Part shown: positions 7,184 to 14,290 of the stretch, piece by piece | How the letters are laid out: the number at the start of each line of letters is the position of its first letter | Numbering within the stretch: position 1 is the stretch's first letter | Assembly (NCBI RefSeq): GCF_026072635.1 | Contig: NZ_AP023081.1 | Span: 4,832,501 to 4,896,500 of the forward strand | Direction of reading: 5' to 3' | Length of the DNA: 64,000 nucleotides | DNA from: Pseudomonas solani | Lineage (GTDB): Bacteria; Pseudomonadota; Gammaproteobacteria; Pseudomonadales; Pseudomonadaceae | The notes under the pieces: model-generated | Database searches by the model: none | Told to the model about the DNA's origin: nothing | What the model saw: only the letters and a program-made list of their open reading frames with translations | Translations under genes and position numbers: made by a program

Positions 7184-7251
7184 ATTGTAATCACGCTCTG
7201 CAATGTCGTGTTTTCACTTAATGTGTTTGCGAATATCACGATACGTGTTTA
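7184..7251. promoter_or_regulatory. OR/PRM region between cI and cro
   Basis: Contains two clear copies of the CI operator consensus: ATCACGATACGTGTTTA (7235-7251) and TTCACTTAATGTGTTTG (7213-7229). A third, weak half-match lies at about 7198-7214 (CGTGTTTT). The leftward PRM -10 is TACAAT (7189-7184) with no good -35, as expected for an activator-dependent promoter. Confidence 0.6.
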
Positions 7252-7255
7252 TCCT
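7227..7255 (+). promoter_or_regulatory. PR, rightward early promoter
   Basis: -35 TTGCGA (7227-7232), 17-bp spacer, -10 TATCCT (7250-7255), 31 bp upstream of cro. The 7235-7251 operator occupies the spacer. Unlike PL there is no structured leader here. Confidence 0.6.
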
Positions 7256-7285
7256 CTGATCGGTGACTCATAAGGAGCCGATTCA

Positions 7286-7516
7286 ATGAACCGTATTCGC
7301 GAGACCCGAGAGGGCGCCGGCATCAGCCAGGCAGCCCTCTACAAGAAGCTGGGTTGGAGGCAGTCACGCCTCGCCAACTACGAAAGCGGAAACCGCACAC
7401 CAGGCCTGAATGAGGCTCGCGAAATCATCGCCGCCCTTGCCGGGCTCGGCGTCGTCTGCGATTTGGACGAGGTATTCCCGCAGCCCGACCCTGAAGCTTC
7501 CAAGTCGGTGGCATAG
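7286..7516 (+). CDS. Cro-like XRE regulator
   Basis: 76 residues, almost entirely an XRE helix-turn-helix (ISQAALYKKLGWRQSRLANYE). Divergent from the repressor and first gene of the rightward early transcript, the classic position and size of Cro. AAGGAG precedes the ATG. It is expected to compete with CI at the shared operators. Confidence 0.8.
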   Translation: MNRIRETREGAGISQAALYKKLGWRQSRLANYESGNRTPGLNEAREIIAALAGLGVVCDLDEVFPQPDPEASKSVA

Positions 7517-7518
7517 CC

Positions 7519-7827
7519 ATGTCCACGGAGCAATTGAGCCAGGAACAGACGGTAAGAGCCCGCAAGAACTTCGCCGTTCTCATGCAGCGCCTTGCGTCGA
7601 TAGGCAATGGGCCTGTGGCGCTTGCAGTGGGTTGCGACGAAGCGACCATCAGCCGCATGAAGCCGGAGAAGTTCCAGCAGTTCGCCGAGATCCTGGCGGT
7701 GCTGGACCTGAAGATCGTTCCCAAGGAAATGCGCTGCTTCCACGAGCGCGACATCGAAACGATCCTCCACCAGGCGAAGCGCTACATGGAGCACATCCAG
7801 GGCGTCGACCAGCTGGAGTTCGACTGA
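7519..7827 (+). CDS. CII-like transcriptional activator
   Basis: 102 residues. The central helix-turn-helix (LAVGCDEATISRMKPEKFQQ) and following FAEILAVLDLKIVP segment match the phage CII family pattern, and the gene lies between cro and the replication initiator as in lambda. It begins 2 bp after the cro stop. Predicted role: activating lysogeny promoters after infection. The C-terminal acidic tail (VDQLEFD) is family-like in position. Confidence 0.7.
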   Translation: MSTEQLSQEQTVRARKNFAVLMQRLASIGNGPVALAVGCDEATISRMKPEKFQQFAEILAVLDLKIVPKEMRCFHERDIETILHQAKRYMEHIQGVDQLEFD

Positions 7828-7828
7828 A

Positions 7829-9339
7829 GTGCCAGCGTTCCAGATCAACGACGACGAGTGGAATGCGCTCTTCGACGAGCCGCACCACCTGCTCAAGGTG
7901 TACTGCGCGATCCGCCGAGCCATGGACTTCGCCACCGGCATTGCTGGGGTCGAACGCCGCTTGAGCGAGCAGATGCTGCGCGAACTGCTGAGCATCCCCG
8001 CGTCACCTGGCCGGCCGGCGTACACCGCCACCCGCAAGGAAATCCGCTACGCCCTGGACAGCCTGGCCCGCCTGGGCCTTCTCGCGCCTCTGCCATCCGT
8101 TGGCCCTCTCGTGTTCCAGCTCCCCCACGCCGCACACGATAAATCCGCCTCGGAGAGGTGGGGCCGTATTTCCGGCGCAGGTGGGGCCAGACCTGGGGCC
8201 TTAGCTGGGGCCAAGCCGGAAACTCTGGAAGCCCCGGATCACGTGGGCTTCAGCGACTACGACGCGGCAGGTGGGGCCGTAGGTGGGAACGGAGGTTCGG
8301 AAGAGGTGGGGCCAGAGGTGGGGCCCACCTCCGGAGTTCTTCCTACCCCCCTGATTTACCGCGCGAGCCCATCGGCGTCGCTGGCCGCTTCGCCATGCAT
8401 GACCACTGGATACCGAGCCCCAAGGGCTGGAAGGCGACGCTGCTGCGCAACGGCATGCAAGCGGCCGCACTCAGCGACGACGTCCTGCTCGAGTTCCGTT
8501 CGTACTGGATCAATTGCCCCGACAAACACCAATCCCAGGGCCAGTGGGAACACGCACTGGCCCAGGAACTCAAGAGGAAGACCCGCTATGCACAGTCCAC
8601 AGGAACAGGTGCCGGACCACTTCAAACAAATACCAATCCACACCGCCCCCGCGTGGAAACGGCGCTGGTGGGAAAGGCGCTGGCTCAGCCATCGACCGAG
8701 TCCAGCAAGCCATCGCAGCCCGAGACGCTGGCCACGCGGTTGCTGGATCAATTCTGGATCCGGATGACTGAGATGTACGGGCACCGCTGGATCTCGAACT
8801 ACGGCGACACGCCAAAGCCCGACAGCGTGTGGGGCAAGGTGCTCGCAGGCCTCACCGGCGCGCAGCTGGCCATCGGCCTCGGCGCCCTGGTCGACCGCGG
8901 CGAGGAGTTCGACTGGCCTCCGCCGGCCAACGCTTTCCGCGCGCTCTGCCTGCAGGTGCCTGGCCTCCCAACCGAGGGCGAGGCCTGGGACCAGGCGCTG
9001 CGTGGCGAGTACCAGCACGAGGCAGTCCGCATCGCGGCCAAGGCCACCGGCACCTACGACCTGAAGGGCGCCAAGCTCAACGACAAAGGCCTGCGCGCTC
9101 GCTTCAATCGCAACTACGCAATCGTCCGGGCCAGGGCGGTGATGGGTAAGCCGCTTGATGGCCACATCCCCGAGGCGATCGGCTATGAGGTCAAGACGCC
9201 GATGCAGGTGCAGTTCGCGCACAGCCACCAGCAGGCCCGCGACCTGATCATGGCGCAGAATCTGCCCATGGACGCCAAGCAGGCGCGCGAGCTGCTGCTG
9301 GCCAAGATGGGTATCCGCCGGGAGGGCCGCCATGCGTGA
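7829..9339 (+). CDS. O-like phage replication initiator, broken by one missing base
   Basis: The N-terminal part (from the GTG at 7829) is a winged-helix-like domain containing YTATRKEIRYALDSLARLG. A low-complexity Gly/Glu linker is encoded by the iteron region 8156-8325. The C-terminal part (HDHWIPSPKGWKA... to MGIRREGRHA) is in the -1 frame. The break is at the six-C run 8346-8351; one extra C joins the frames into a 503-residue protein reading TPPDLPREP across the junction. Layout, position and internal repeats match lambda O. The stop overlaps rusA by 8 bp. The frameshift looks like a sequence error, not a real defect. Confidence 0.75.
8156..8325 (+). repeat. Iterons inside the initiator gene, candidate phage replication origin
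   Basis: Five exact copies of AGGTGGGGCC at 8156, 8179, 8269, 8304 and 8316, plus variants at 8191, 8203 and 8281. Start-to-start spacings of 12 and 23 bp recur, placing copies on the same helical face. Location in the linker of the O-like gene is that of lambda ori. Confidence 0.7.
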
Positions 9340-9820
9340 GCTGTGGCAGATCGTGGAGTTCTTCGTGCCTGGCGAGCCGGTGGGGAAGATGCGGCACCGT
9401 GCCGTTTCGCGTAAGCGGCGCGAGAAGTCGACGGGGCAGATGGGCAGCTACATCGCCCATATCACGCCCCAGCGCACGGAGGACTACGAGGCTTTGGTGG
9501 CGAGCACCGGCTGCAAGGCAATGCAAGCGCGCCAGTTGATCGCCGGACCAGTGCTGGTGGAGCTGCACATGGGCTTGAGCATCCCACAGTCGATGTCCAA
9601 GAAGCGGAGAGCCCTTGCGGTTGCCGGGCGCATCTTCCCCACCAAGAAGCCGGACGTGGATAACGTCATCAAGAGCATTTTCGACGGGCTCAACGGAGCC
9701 GTGTGGGTTGACGACGTCCAGGTCGTGGACACCGTGGTGCGCAAGCGCTACGCGGAAACACCAGGTGTGAGGGTGCGCGTTGTGCCGCTCTTCACCGCAG
9801 ATCACCAGGAGGCAGTATGA
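9332..9820 (+). CDS. rusA: RusA-like Holliday junction resolvase
   Basis: 162 residues. The C-terminal half carries the RusA signature KPDVDNVIKSIFDGLNG with Asp108 and Asp110, then VWVDDVQV with Asp127/Asp128, the metal-binding acidic residues of the family. The N terminus begins with the typical strand VEFFVPGEPVGKMRHR. It overlaps the replication gene by 8 bp. Lambdoid phages use RusA in place of NinG-type nucleases to resolve recombination and replication intermediates. Confidence 0.9.
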   Translation: MRELWQIVEFFVPGEPVGKMRHRAVSRKRREKSTGQMGSYIAHITPQRTEDYEALVASTGCKAMQARQLIAGPVLVELHMGLSIPQSMSKKRRALAVAGRIFPTKKPDVDNVIKSIFDGLNGAVWVDDVQVVDTVVRKRYAETPGVRVRVVPLFTADHQEAV

Positions 9821-10395
9821 GGCTCATTGGAGCGCGCCAGGCATGGCACGATGCATTCCACGACAGCACCCCGTCGGCCCTGGCCGTCGCTGCCGACAAG
9901 GCGACGCTTGGGAAGCGGGGCAGGGTGGCCAACGAGACTTTCCCGTCGCGGCAGGAAACCAACGGGCGATGCGCCCACATGCTGGCCTCGGGGCTGGTGC
10001 AGAGCGCCATCGCCACGCTACCGAAGCCGCTGCAGCACTTTGGACACGCGCTCTACTCTCCGGTGGGCAACGGCCAAGACCTGAACATCGCTCACGCCCT
10101 GGTTTGGTTCACAACCGAGATGCAGGCGATGTCGCCCAGGCGCCAGGCGGTGGCCTACTGGATGGCCATGGCCGCGTTCAACTCGCACCGCGGCATGGTG
10201 TGGGGCGGGGAAGGGTGGGGACCAGGTCGCGTCTGCATGTTCGTGCAGGACTGGTACGGCTACCGCGTCGACGCCAGCAACTGGTCCAGGGACTGGGCCG
10301 TGGTGTGGGAGACACTGGCGAAGACCATCGACGAACTCGATGCAAAAGCCCTTCGGCCGGTGGCGGCTGTGGTCAAGCAGCACAAGGCCGCTTGA
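9817..10395 (+). CDS. Hypothetical protein in the Q (late antiterminator) position
   Basis: 192 residues with a conserved-looking N terminus (RLIGARQAWHDAFHD) and Trp/Met-rich centre (AVAYWMAMAAFNSHR). It starts 4 bp before the rusA stop and is the last gene of the rightward early block, followed by an intrinsic terminator, exactly where lambdoid phages carry Q. I recognise it only as a recurrent Pseudomonas phage protein of uncertain function, so late antitermination is inferred from position and from the many terminators inside the late region. Confidence 0.5.
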   Translation: MRLIGARQAWHDAFHDSTPSALAVAADKATLGKRGRVANETFPSRQETNGRCAHMLASGLVQSAIATLPKPLQHFGHALYSPVGNGQDLNIAHALVWFTTEMQAMSPRRQAVAYWMAMAAFNSHRGMVWGGEGWGPGRVCMFVQDWYGYRVDASNWSRDWAVVWETLAKTIDELDAKALRPVAAVVKQHKAA

Positions 10396-10470
10396 CCATT
10401 TGACGAGTGTTTTGATAGATTTTTGTCACTTTGCGATTCATCGCTCGAAAGAAATGTATTAAATATCAAG

Positions 10471-10495
10471 GCCCGACTAGATGTCGGGCTTTTTT
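10471..10495 (+). terminator. Terminator after the early right operon
   Basis: GCCCGAC (10471-10477), 5-nt loop, GTCGGGC (10483-10489), then T6. A strong intrinsic terminator between the candidate Q gene and the late region. Confidence 0.85.
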
Positions 10496-10560
10496 GTTCT
10501 CTTTCGAAATATTTTAATCACTCTTCTCTGTCATACTGATATTTATCAGAAGAGGTGAGT

Positions 10561-10752
10561 ATGAAAAGTAAGCGAATCAGTATTTCGCAATTAATTGGTT
10601 CGGATGTCCCCAAGCGAATTCGTGACGGGGGTTATGACTCGATGTTTTGTGTCTTTGTTGGGCGAAAGCTTGAAGCTGCTTTCGTTAATTTGGAAGAGTT
10701 GAATAAGTACATGCCACACATTGAAGGTGAGGCAGCTCTTGTAGTGCATTGA
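10561..10752 (+). CDS. Small AT-rich moron protein (63 aa)
   Basis: 63 residues from the ATG at 10561, with AGAGGTG just upstream (an in-frame GTG at 10555 lies within that site). Base composition is clearly more AT-rich than the flanking phage genes. It follows a strong terminator, so it needs its own promoter or late read-through. The protein (MKSKRISISQLIGSDVPKRI...) has no family I know; the FVGRKLEAAFVNLEELNKYM segment suggests a small alpha/beta fold. A horizontally acquired moron is the best description. Confidence 0.55.
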   Translation: MKSKRISISQLIGSDVPKRIRDGGYDSMFCVFVGRKLEAAFVNLEELNKYMPHIEGEAALVVH

Positions 10753-10883
10753 GGTGCCGGCCCTGCTGGTCTTCACTGTAGAACGGCTCTACAAGTCATT
10801 GAGCCACTATTACCGGCGGTCTACATTGACTATCTATTTCCCGCGAGAGGCTTAATGTACAACCTCATCAACGGAGAAAAAGA

Positions 10884-11045
10884 ATGAACAGCCGAAATAG
10901 TGATAATCAAGGTAAAAATCAGCAGGCCCAGAATAAAGGGGCTGCAACAAGTGGGAATCATCAAGGGCCCACGAAAGTGCAGGAGCAGCTGCCTCCGCAG
11001 GATCAACAGCCGAAAGACCTGAACCGACGATCGATACAGAAATAG
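10884..11045 (+). CDS. Gln/Asn-rich disordered small protein (53 aa)
   Basis: 53 codons with GGAG 11 bp upstream of the ATG and a strong terminator immediately after. The product (MNSRNSDNQGKNQQAQNKG...) is dominated by Gln, Asn, Lys and Pro and is predicted disordered. A TTGACT at 10826-10831 could be a -35, but the matching -10 is poorly spaced. It forms a stand-alone unit between two terminators. Coding status is supported by ribosome site and terminator framing only; function unknown. Confidence 0.45.
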   Translation: MNSRNSDNQGKNQQAQNKGAATSGNHQGPTKVQEQLPPQDQQPKDLNRRSIQK

Positions 11046-11063
11046 TTCTTTAGCTTCGACAGG

Positions 11064-11123
11064 GCCCAGCAGAAATGCTGGGCTTTTTTATTTGAACTTA
11101 CCTCGCCTTCGCGGGGTTTTTTT
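11064..11123 (+). terminator. Two back-to-back terminators before the holin genes
   Basis: First: GCCCAGCA (11064-11071), GAAA loop, TGCTGGGC (11076-11083), T6. Second: CCTCGC (11101-11106), loop, GCGGGG (11111-11116) with one G-T pair, T7. Late transcription must pass both. Confidence 0.8.
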
Positions 11124-11152
11124 ATGCGCACACGACCGCTTTGGAGAATTCC

Positions 11153-11554
11153 ATGACCGAGCCGAGCTCGATTGCAGCCTCTGCAGTACCGAGCCTCCTC
11201 GGCATTACTGCGGCTTCCATGATCCCCGGCGTCGACATCAGCGCCGTGATCGGCGCCTGCGGCGGCGCACTCTTCTTCGTGACCTGGGCTCGTGACCTGT
11301 CCATCTGGGCACGACTCGGCTACCTGGTGGTCTCTTGGATCGGTGGTTACTTCGTTGCGACCGAGATGGTCGGGCGAGGGGTTACCACCTTCAGCGGGCT
11401 CCCGGCGCTGGTCGCCGCAGCCCTGATCGTTACGCTGCTGATCAGCGTGGCCGAGTGGGTGAAGGGCGGGCAGATGCCGAGTTGGATACGCGCGGTTCTG
11501 GCCTGGACCCGCCACGCGCTGGGCCGTCCTGGCTCCGGAGGCACCAATGACTAG
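11153..11554 (+). CDS. Putative holin (Pseudomonas phage type)
   Basis: 133 residues from ATG 11153 with GGAG upstream. Hydrophobic segments occur near 12-30 (VPSLLGITAASMIPGVD), 33-48, 58-72 and 82-102 (LVAALIVTLLISVAEW), with a charged C terminus. The PGVDISAVIGACGGALFFV segment resembles the putative-holin family common in Pseudomonas prophages. It is the first gene of the late operon and overlaps a second holin-like gene by 8 bp. The endolysin is 25 kb away after the tail fibre. Confidence 0.65.
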   Translation: MTEPSSIAASAVPSLLGITAASMIPGVDISAVIGACGGALFFVTWARDLSIWARLGYLVVSWIGGYFVATEMVGRGVTTFSGLPALVAAALIVTLLISVAEWVKGGQMPSWIRAVLAWTRHALGRPGSGGTND

Positions 11555-11891
11555 CATCCCCCTCGACCCTTGGGCAGCAACTGCTGCGGTTACCTGCGGC
11601 GCCTTCTGCTTGCGGATCGTGTTCTGGCGACCCGAGGGGCACCAGTACAAGCTGGTCCCGTCCCTGATGGCCTGGGTGCTGGCTTTCCTCTCCGGCGGCT
11701 ACGGGCTGTCGGTGCTGCTCCACTCGCTCTATGGCATGCCGGTTGATCCGGTGTCGCCGTTGCTGGTGGGACTGCTGGTGGTGCTGACCGTCCAGCTGTA
11801 CCGGGCACGCGGCAACGTCGCTGCCCTTCTTCGTGTGGAGTGGGAGCGGCCATGGTCCGGAATCGAACGCCGCAAGGGGCAGACGCTGTAA
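11547..11891 (+). CDS. Second holin-like membrane protein (3-TM type)
   Basis: 114 residues with three hydrophobic segments, about 8-25 (WAATAAVTCGAFCLRIVF), 36-60 (LVPSLMAWVLAFLSGG) and 70-88 (SPLLVGLLVVLTVQL), then LYRARGNVAAL and a charged tail. This arrangement matches three-TM phage holins of the Phage_holin_3 group. Overlap with the preceding holin suggests a holin/antiholin pair. Which one forms the lethal hole cannot be told from sequence. Confidence 0.55.
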   Translation: MTSIPLDPWAATAAVTCGAFCLRIVFWRPEGHQYKLVPSLMAWVLAFLSGGYGLSVLLHSLYGMPVDPVSPLLVGLLVVLTVQLYRARGNVAALLRVEWERPWSGIERRKGQTL

Positions 11892-12514
11892 CCCGGCGAC
11901 CTCTCCCGCCTGCCCGCATAGGGCACATCCCCGACGGTGGCCGCTGGCCGGCCGACCTGGTGCCAGCGCCTGAGCTGCGCGAGTGGGTGATGGCCACCTT
12001 CATCCGCGAAGGGGCCAGGCTGTTCAACGAAGACCACGCCCACCTGGCAGAGGCAGACCTTGAATTCATGTGGGCCAGCACGGCCTACCGCAAGGCCGGC
12101 CGCATGGTGCTGGGCCAGGCCGAACAGGTGGCGTTCCGTGTTGGGGGCTGGCAGCGCGCCCGGGGCGAGCAGCAGATGGGGGAATGGTTCGGGCGAGTGC
12201 CCGACTTCGTCATCACCCTGGCCGCTGACTACAGCTCCATCTGTTCCGACGCCGACTTCTGCGCCCTGGTGGAGCACGAGCTGTACCACGTCGCCCAGGC
12301 GCTGGATGAATACGGCGCACCCAAGTTCACCGACGCCGGCCTGCCGAAGCTCACGCTGCGCGGCCACGATGTGGAGGAGTTCGTCGGCGTTGTCCGGCGC
12401 TACGGCCCCACCCACGAAGTCCAGCGGCTCATCGATGCCGCCGGCAACCCGCCCGAGGTGGGTTTGACCAACATCGCGAGGGCCTGCGGAACCTGTCTCC
12501 TCAAGTCGGCCTGA
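11852..12514 (+). CDS. Putative phage metallopeptidase (HExxH)
   Basis: 220 residues from the ATG at 11852, with GGAG in the end of the overlapping upstream gene. The zinc-binding motif HELYH is at 142-146 in EHELYHVAQAL, and a downstream HDVEEFVGVVRRYG segment may give the third ligand. Matches the phage metallopeptidase family often found just before terminase genes in Pseudomonas prophages. Substrate unknown; processing of virion or host proteins is only a guess. Confidence 0.7.
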   Translation: MVRNRTPQGADAVTRRPLPPARIGHIPDGGRWPADLVPAPELREWVMATFIREGARLFNEDHAHLAEADLEFMWASTAYRKAGRMVLGQAEQVAFRVGGWQRARGEQQMGEWFGRVPDFVITLAADYSSICSDADFCALVEHELYHVAQALDEYGAPKFTDAGLPKLTLRGHDVEEFVGVVRRYGPTHEVQRLIDAAGNPPEVGLTNIARACGTCLLKSA

Positions 12515-12546
12515 TCCCCTGACAGGTTTTGACGGACGACCCCCCT

Positions 12547-13017
12547 ATGGCAGCGCTTAACGGCGAGGTGAAAGCGTTCATCGTGCAGGCGCTCGCCTGT
12601 TTCGATACGCCAACGCAGGTGGCCGAGCAGGTCAAGAAGGACTACGGCATCGAGGTCAGCCGCCAGCAGGTGGAGTCGCACGACCCGACCAAGTACGCCG
12701 GCCGAGGCCTGGCGAAGAAGTGGGCCGAGCTGTTCCACCACTGCCGGCAGCAGTTCCGGGAGCAGACCGCAGACATTGCGATCGCGAACCGCGCCTACCG
12801 GCTGCGCGCGCTGGGGCGCTTCGTCGAGAAGGCCGAGGGCATGCGCAACATCTCCTTGGCCATGCAGGCCCTGGAGCAGGCCGCCAAGGAATGCGGCGAC
12901 AGGTACGTGAACCGCCAGGCCCGGGCCGAGACGCCTCCTGACGATGTGCCCCCGTCGTCCGTAGAGGTGACCATCGTCGACGCGAGCGCGAGGAAGCCAG
13001 ACGATGCCGACGCTTAA
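12547..13017 (+). CDS. Terminase small subunit-like protein (DUF2280)
   Basis: 156 residues from ATG 12547. The N terminus (LNGEVKAFIVQALACFDTPT) with a following helix-turn-helix (VAEQVKKDYGIEVSRQQVESHDPTK) is the DUF2280 pattern found directly before large terminase genes. The HTH fits recognition of packaging-site DNA. The C-terminal third is acidic and probably binds the large subunit. It overlaps the large terminase gene by 14 bp. Confidence 0.75.
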   Translation: MAALNGEVKAFIVQALACFDTPTQVAEQVKKDYGIEVSRQQVESHDPTKYAGRGLAKKWAELFHHCRQQFREQTADIAIANRAYRLRALGRFVEKAEGMRNISLAMQALEQAAKECGDRYVNRQARAETPPDDVPPSSVEVTIVDASARKPDDADA

Positions 13018-14290
13018 CGTCCCGCAGGGTCGCTTCCTGCAGCTGCCGCACAAGTTCCGCGGCTTCGTCGCCGGGTTTGGCTCGGGCAAGACCTGGGTAG
13101 GGTGCGCGGGCCTCCTGCAGCACGTGCTGAAGTGGCCGGGCATCGACAGCGGCTACTTCGCGCCGACCTACCCGCAGATCCGCGACATTTTCTTCCCCAC
13201 CATCGAGGAGGTGGCGCACGACTGGGGCGTGAAGGTCCGTGTGAAGGTGAGCGACAAGGAGGTCGACTACTACTGGGGCGGCCGCTACCGCAGCACCACC
13301 ATATGCCGGTCGATGGACAACCCTTCGACCATCGTCGGCTTCAAGATCGGGCACGCCCTGGTCGACGAGCTGGACGTGCTTGCGCTGGCGAAGGCCCAGC
13401 ACGCCTGGCGCAAGATCATTGCGCGCATGCGCTTCAAGGTCGACGGACTGAAGAACGGCGTGGATGTCACCACGACGCCCGAGGGCTTCAAGTTCGTCTA
13501 CCAGCAGTTCGTCAAGCAGCTGCGCGAGAAGCCGCACTTGGCCAACCTGTATGGGCTGGTCCAGGCCTCCACGTTCCAGAACGAACTCAACCTGCCGGCG
13601 GACTACATCCCATCGCTGATGGAGTCCTACCCCGAGCAGCTGATCAGGGCCTACCTGAACGGCCAGTTCGTCAACCTGACGGCGGGGACCATCTACACCG
13701 CCTACGACAGGGCCCTGAACGCCAGCAAGGAGACCGTCCAGGCCGGCGAGCCCATTTTCGTCGGCATGGACTTCAACGTCGGGAAGATGTCCGCAATCGT
13801 CCACGTGAAGCGCCTGGGCCTGCCCCATGCGGTCGACGAGATCGTGAACGGCTACGACACCCCGGACATGGTCCGCCAGCTGAAGGAGCGCTACTGGCTC
13901 TTCGACGGCAAGGACTACCGCAACACGCGGCAGATCCGCATCTACCCCGACGCCTCGGGCGACTCGCGCAAGTCGGTCAATGCAAGCCTCACCGACATCG
14001 CCCTGCTGAAGCAGGCGGGCTTCAGCGTGCACGCCCCGGACGCCAACCCCCCGGTCAAGGACCGCATCAACTGCATGAACGCCATGTTCCGCAACGCACA
14101 GGGCCAGCGGCGCTACCTCGTGAACGCCGATCGATGCCCGACCTACGCCGACGACCTGGAGCAGCAGGTGTGGGGCGACAACGGCGAGCCGGACAAGAAG
14201 GCCGGCAACGACCACCGGCCTGACGCCGGCGGCTACTTCATCCACCACGAGTACCCCATCAAGCGGTACTCACTCGCAGGGGTCTCCTGA
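13004..14290 (+). CDS. Terminase large subunit
   Basis: 428 residues. Walker A GFGSGKT at 24-30, Walker B hydrophobic run ending in Asp121-Glu122 (HALVDELDVL), and a C-terminal RNase H-like nuclease with acidic residues Asp257 (GMDFNVG), Asp317 (YPDASGDS) and Asp404/Asp408 (DHRPDAGGYF). The length is usual for the family. It powers DNA packaging through the portal and cuts the concatemer. Its stop overlaps the portal start by one base. Confidence 0.92.
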   Translation: MPTLNVPQGRFLQLPHKFRGFVAGFGSGKTWVGCAGLLQHVLKWPGIDSGYFAPTYPQIRDIFFPTIEEVAHDWGVKVRVKVSDKEVDYYWGGRYRSTTICRSMDNPSTIVGFKIGHALVDELDVLALAKAQHAWRKIIARMRFKVDGLKNGVDVTTTPEGFKFVYQQFVKQLREKPHLANLYGLVQASTFQNELNLPADYIPSLMESYPEQLIRAYLNGQFVNLTAGTIYTAYDRALNASKETVQAGEPIFVGMDFNVGKMSAIVHVKRLGLPHAVDEIVNGYDTPDMVRQLKERYWLFDGKDYRNTRQIRIYPDASGDSRKSVNASLTDIALLKQAGFSVHAPDANPPVKDRINCMNAMFRNAQGQRRYLVNADRCPTYADDLEQQVWGDNGEPDKKAGNDHRPDAGGYFIHHEYPIKRYSLAGVS

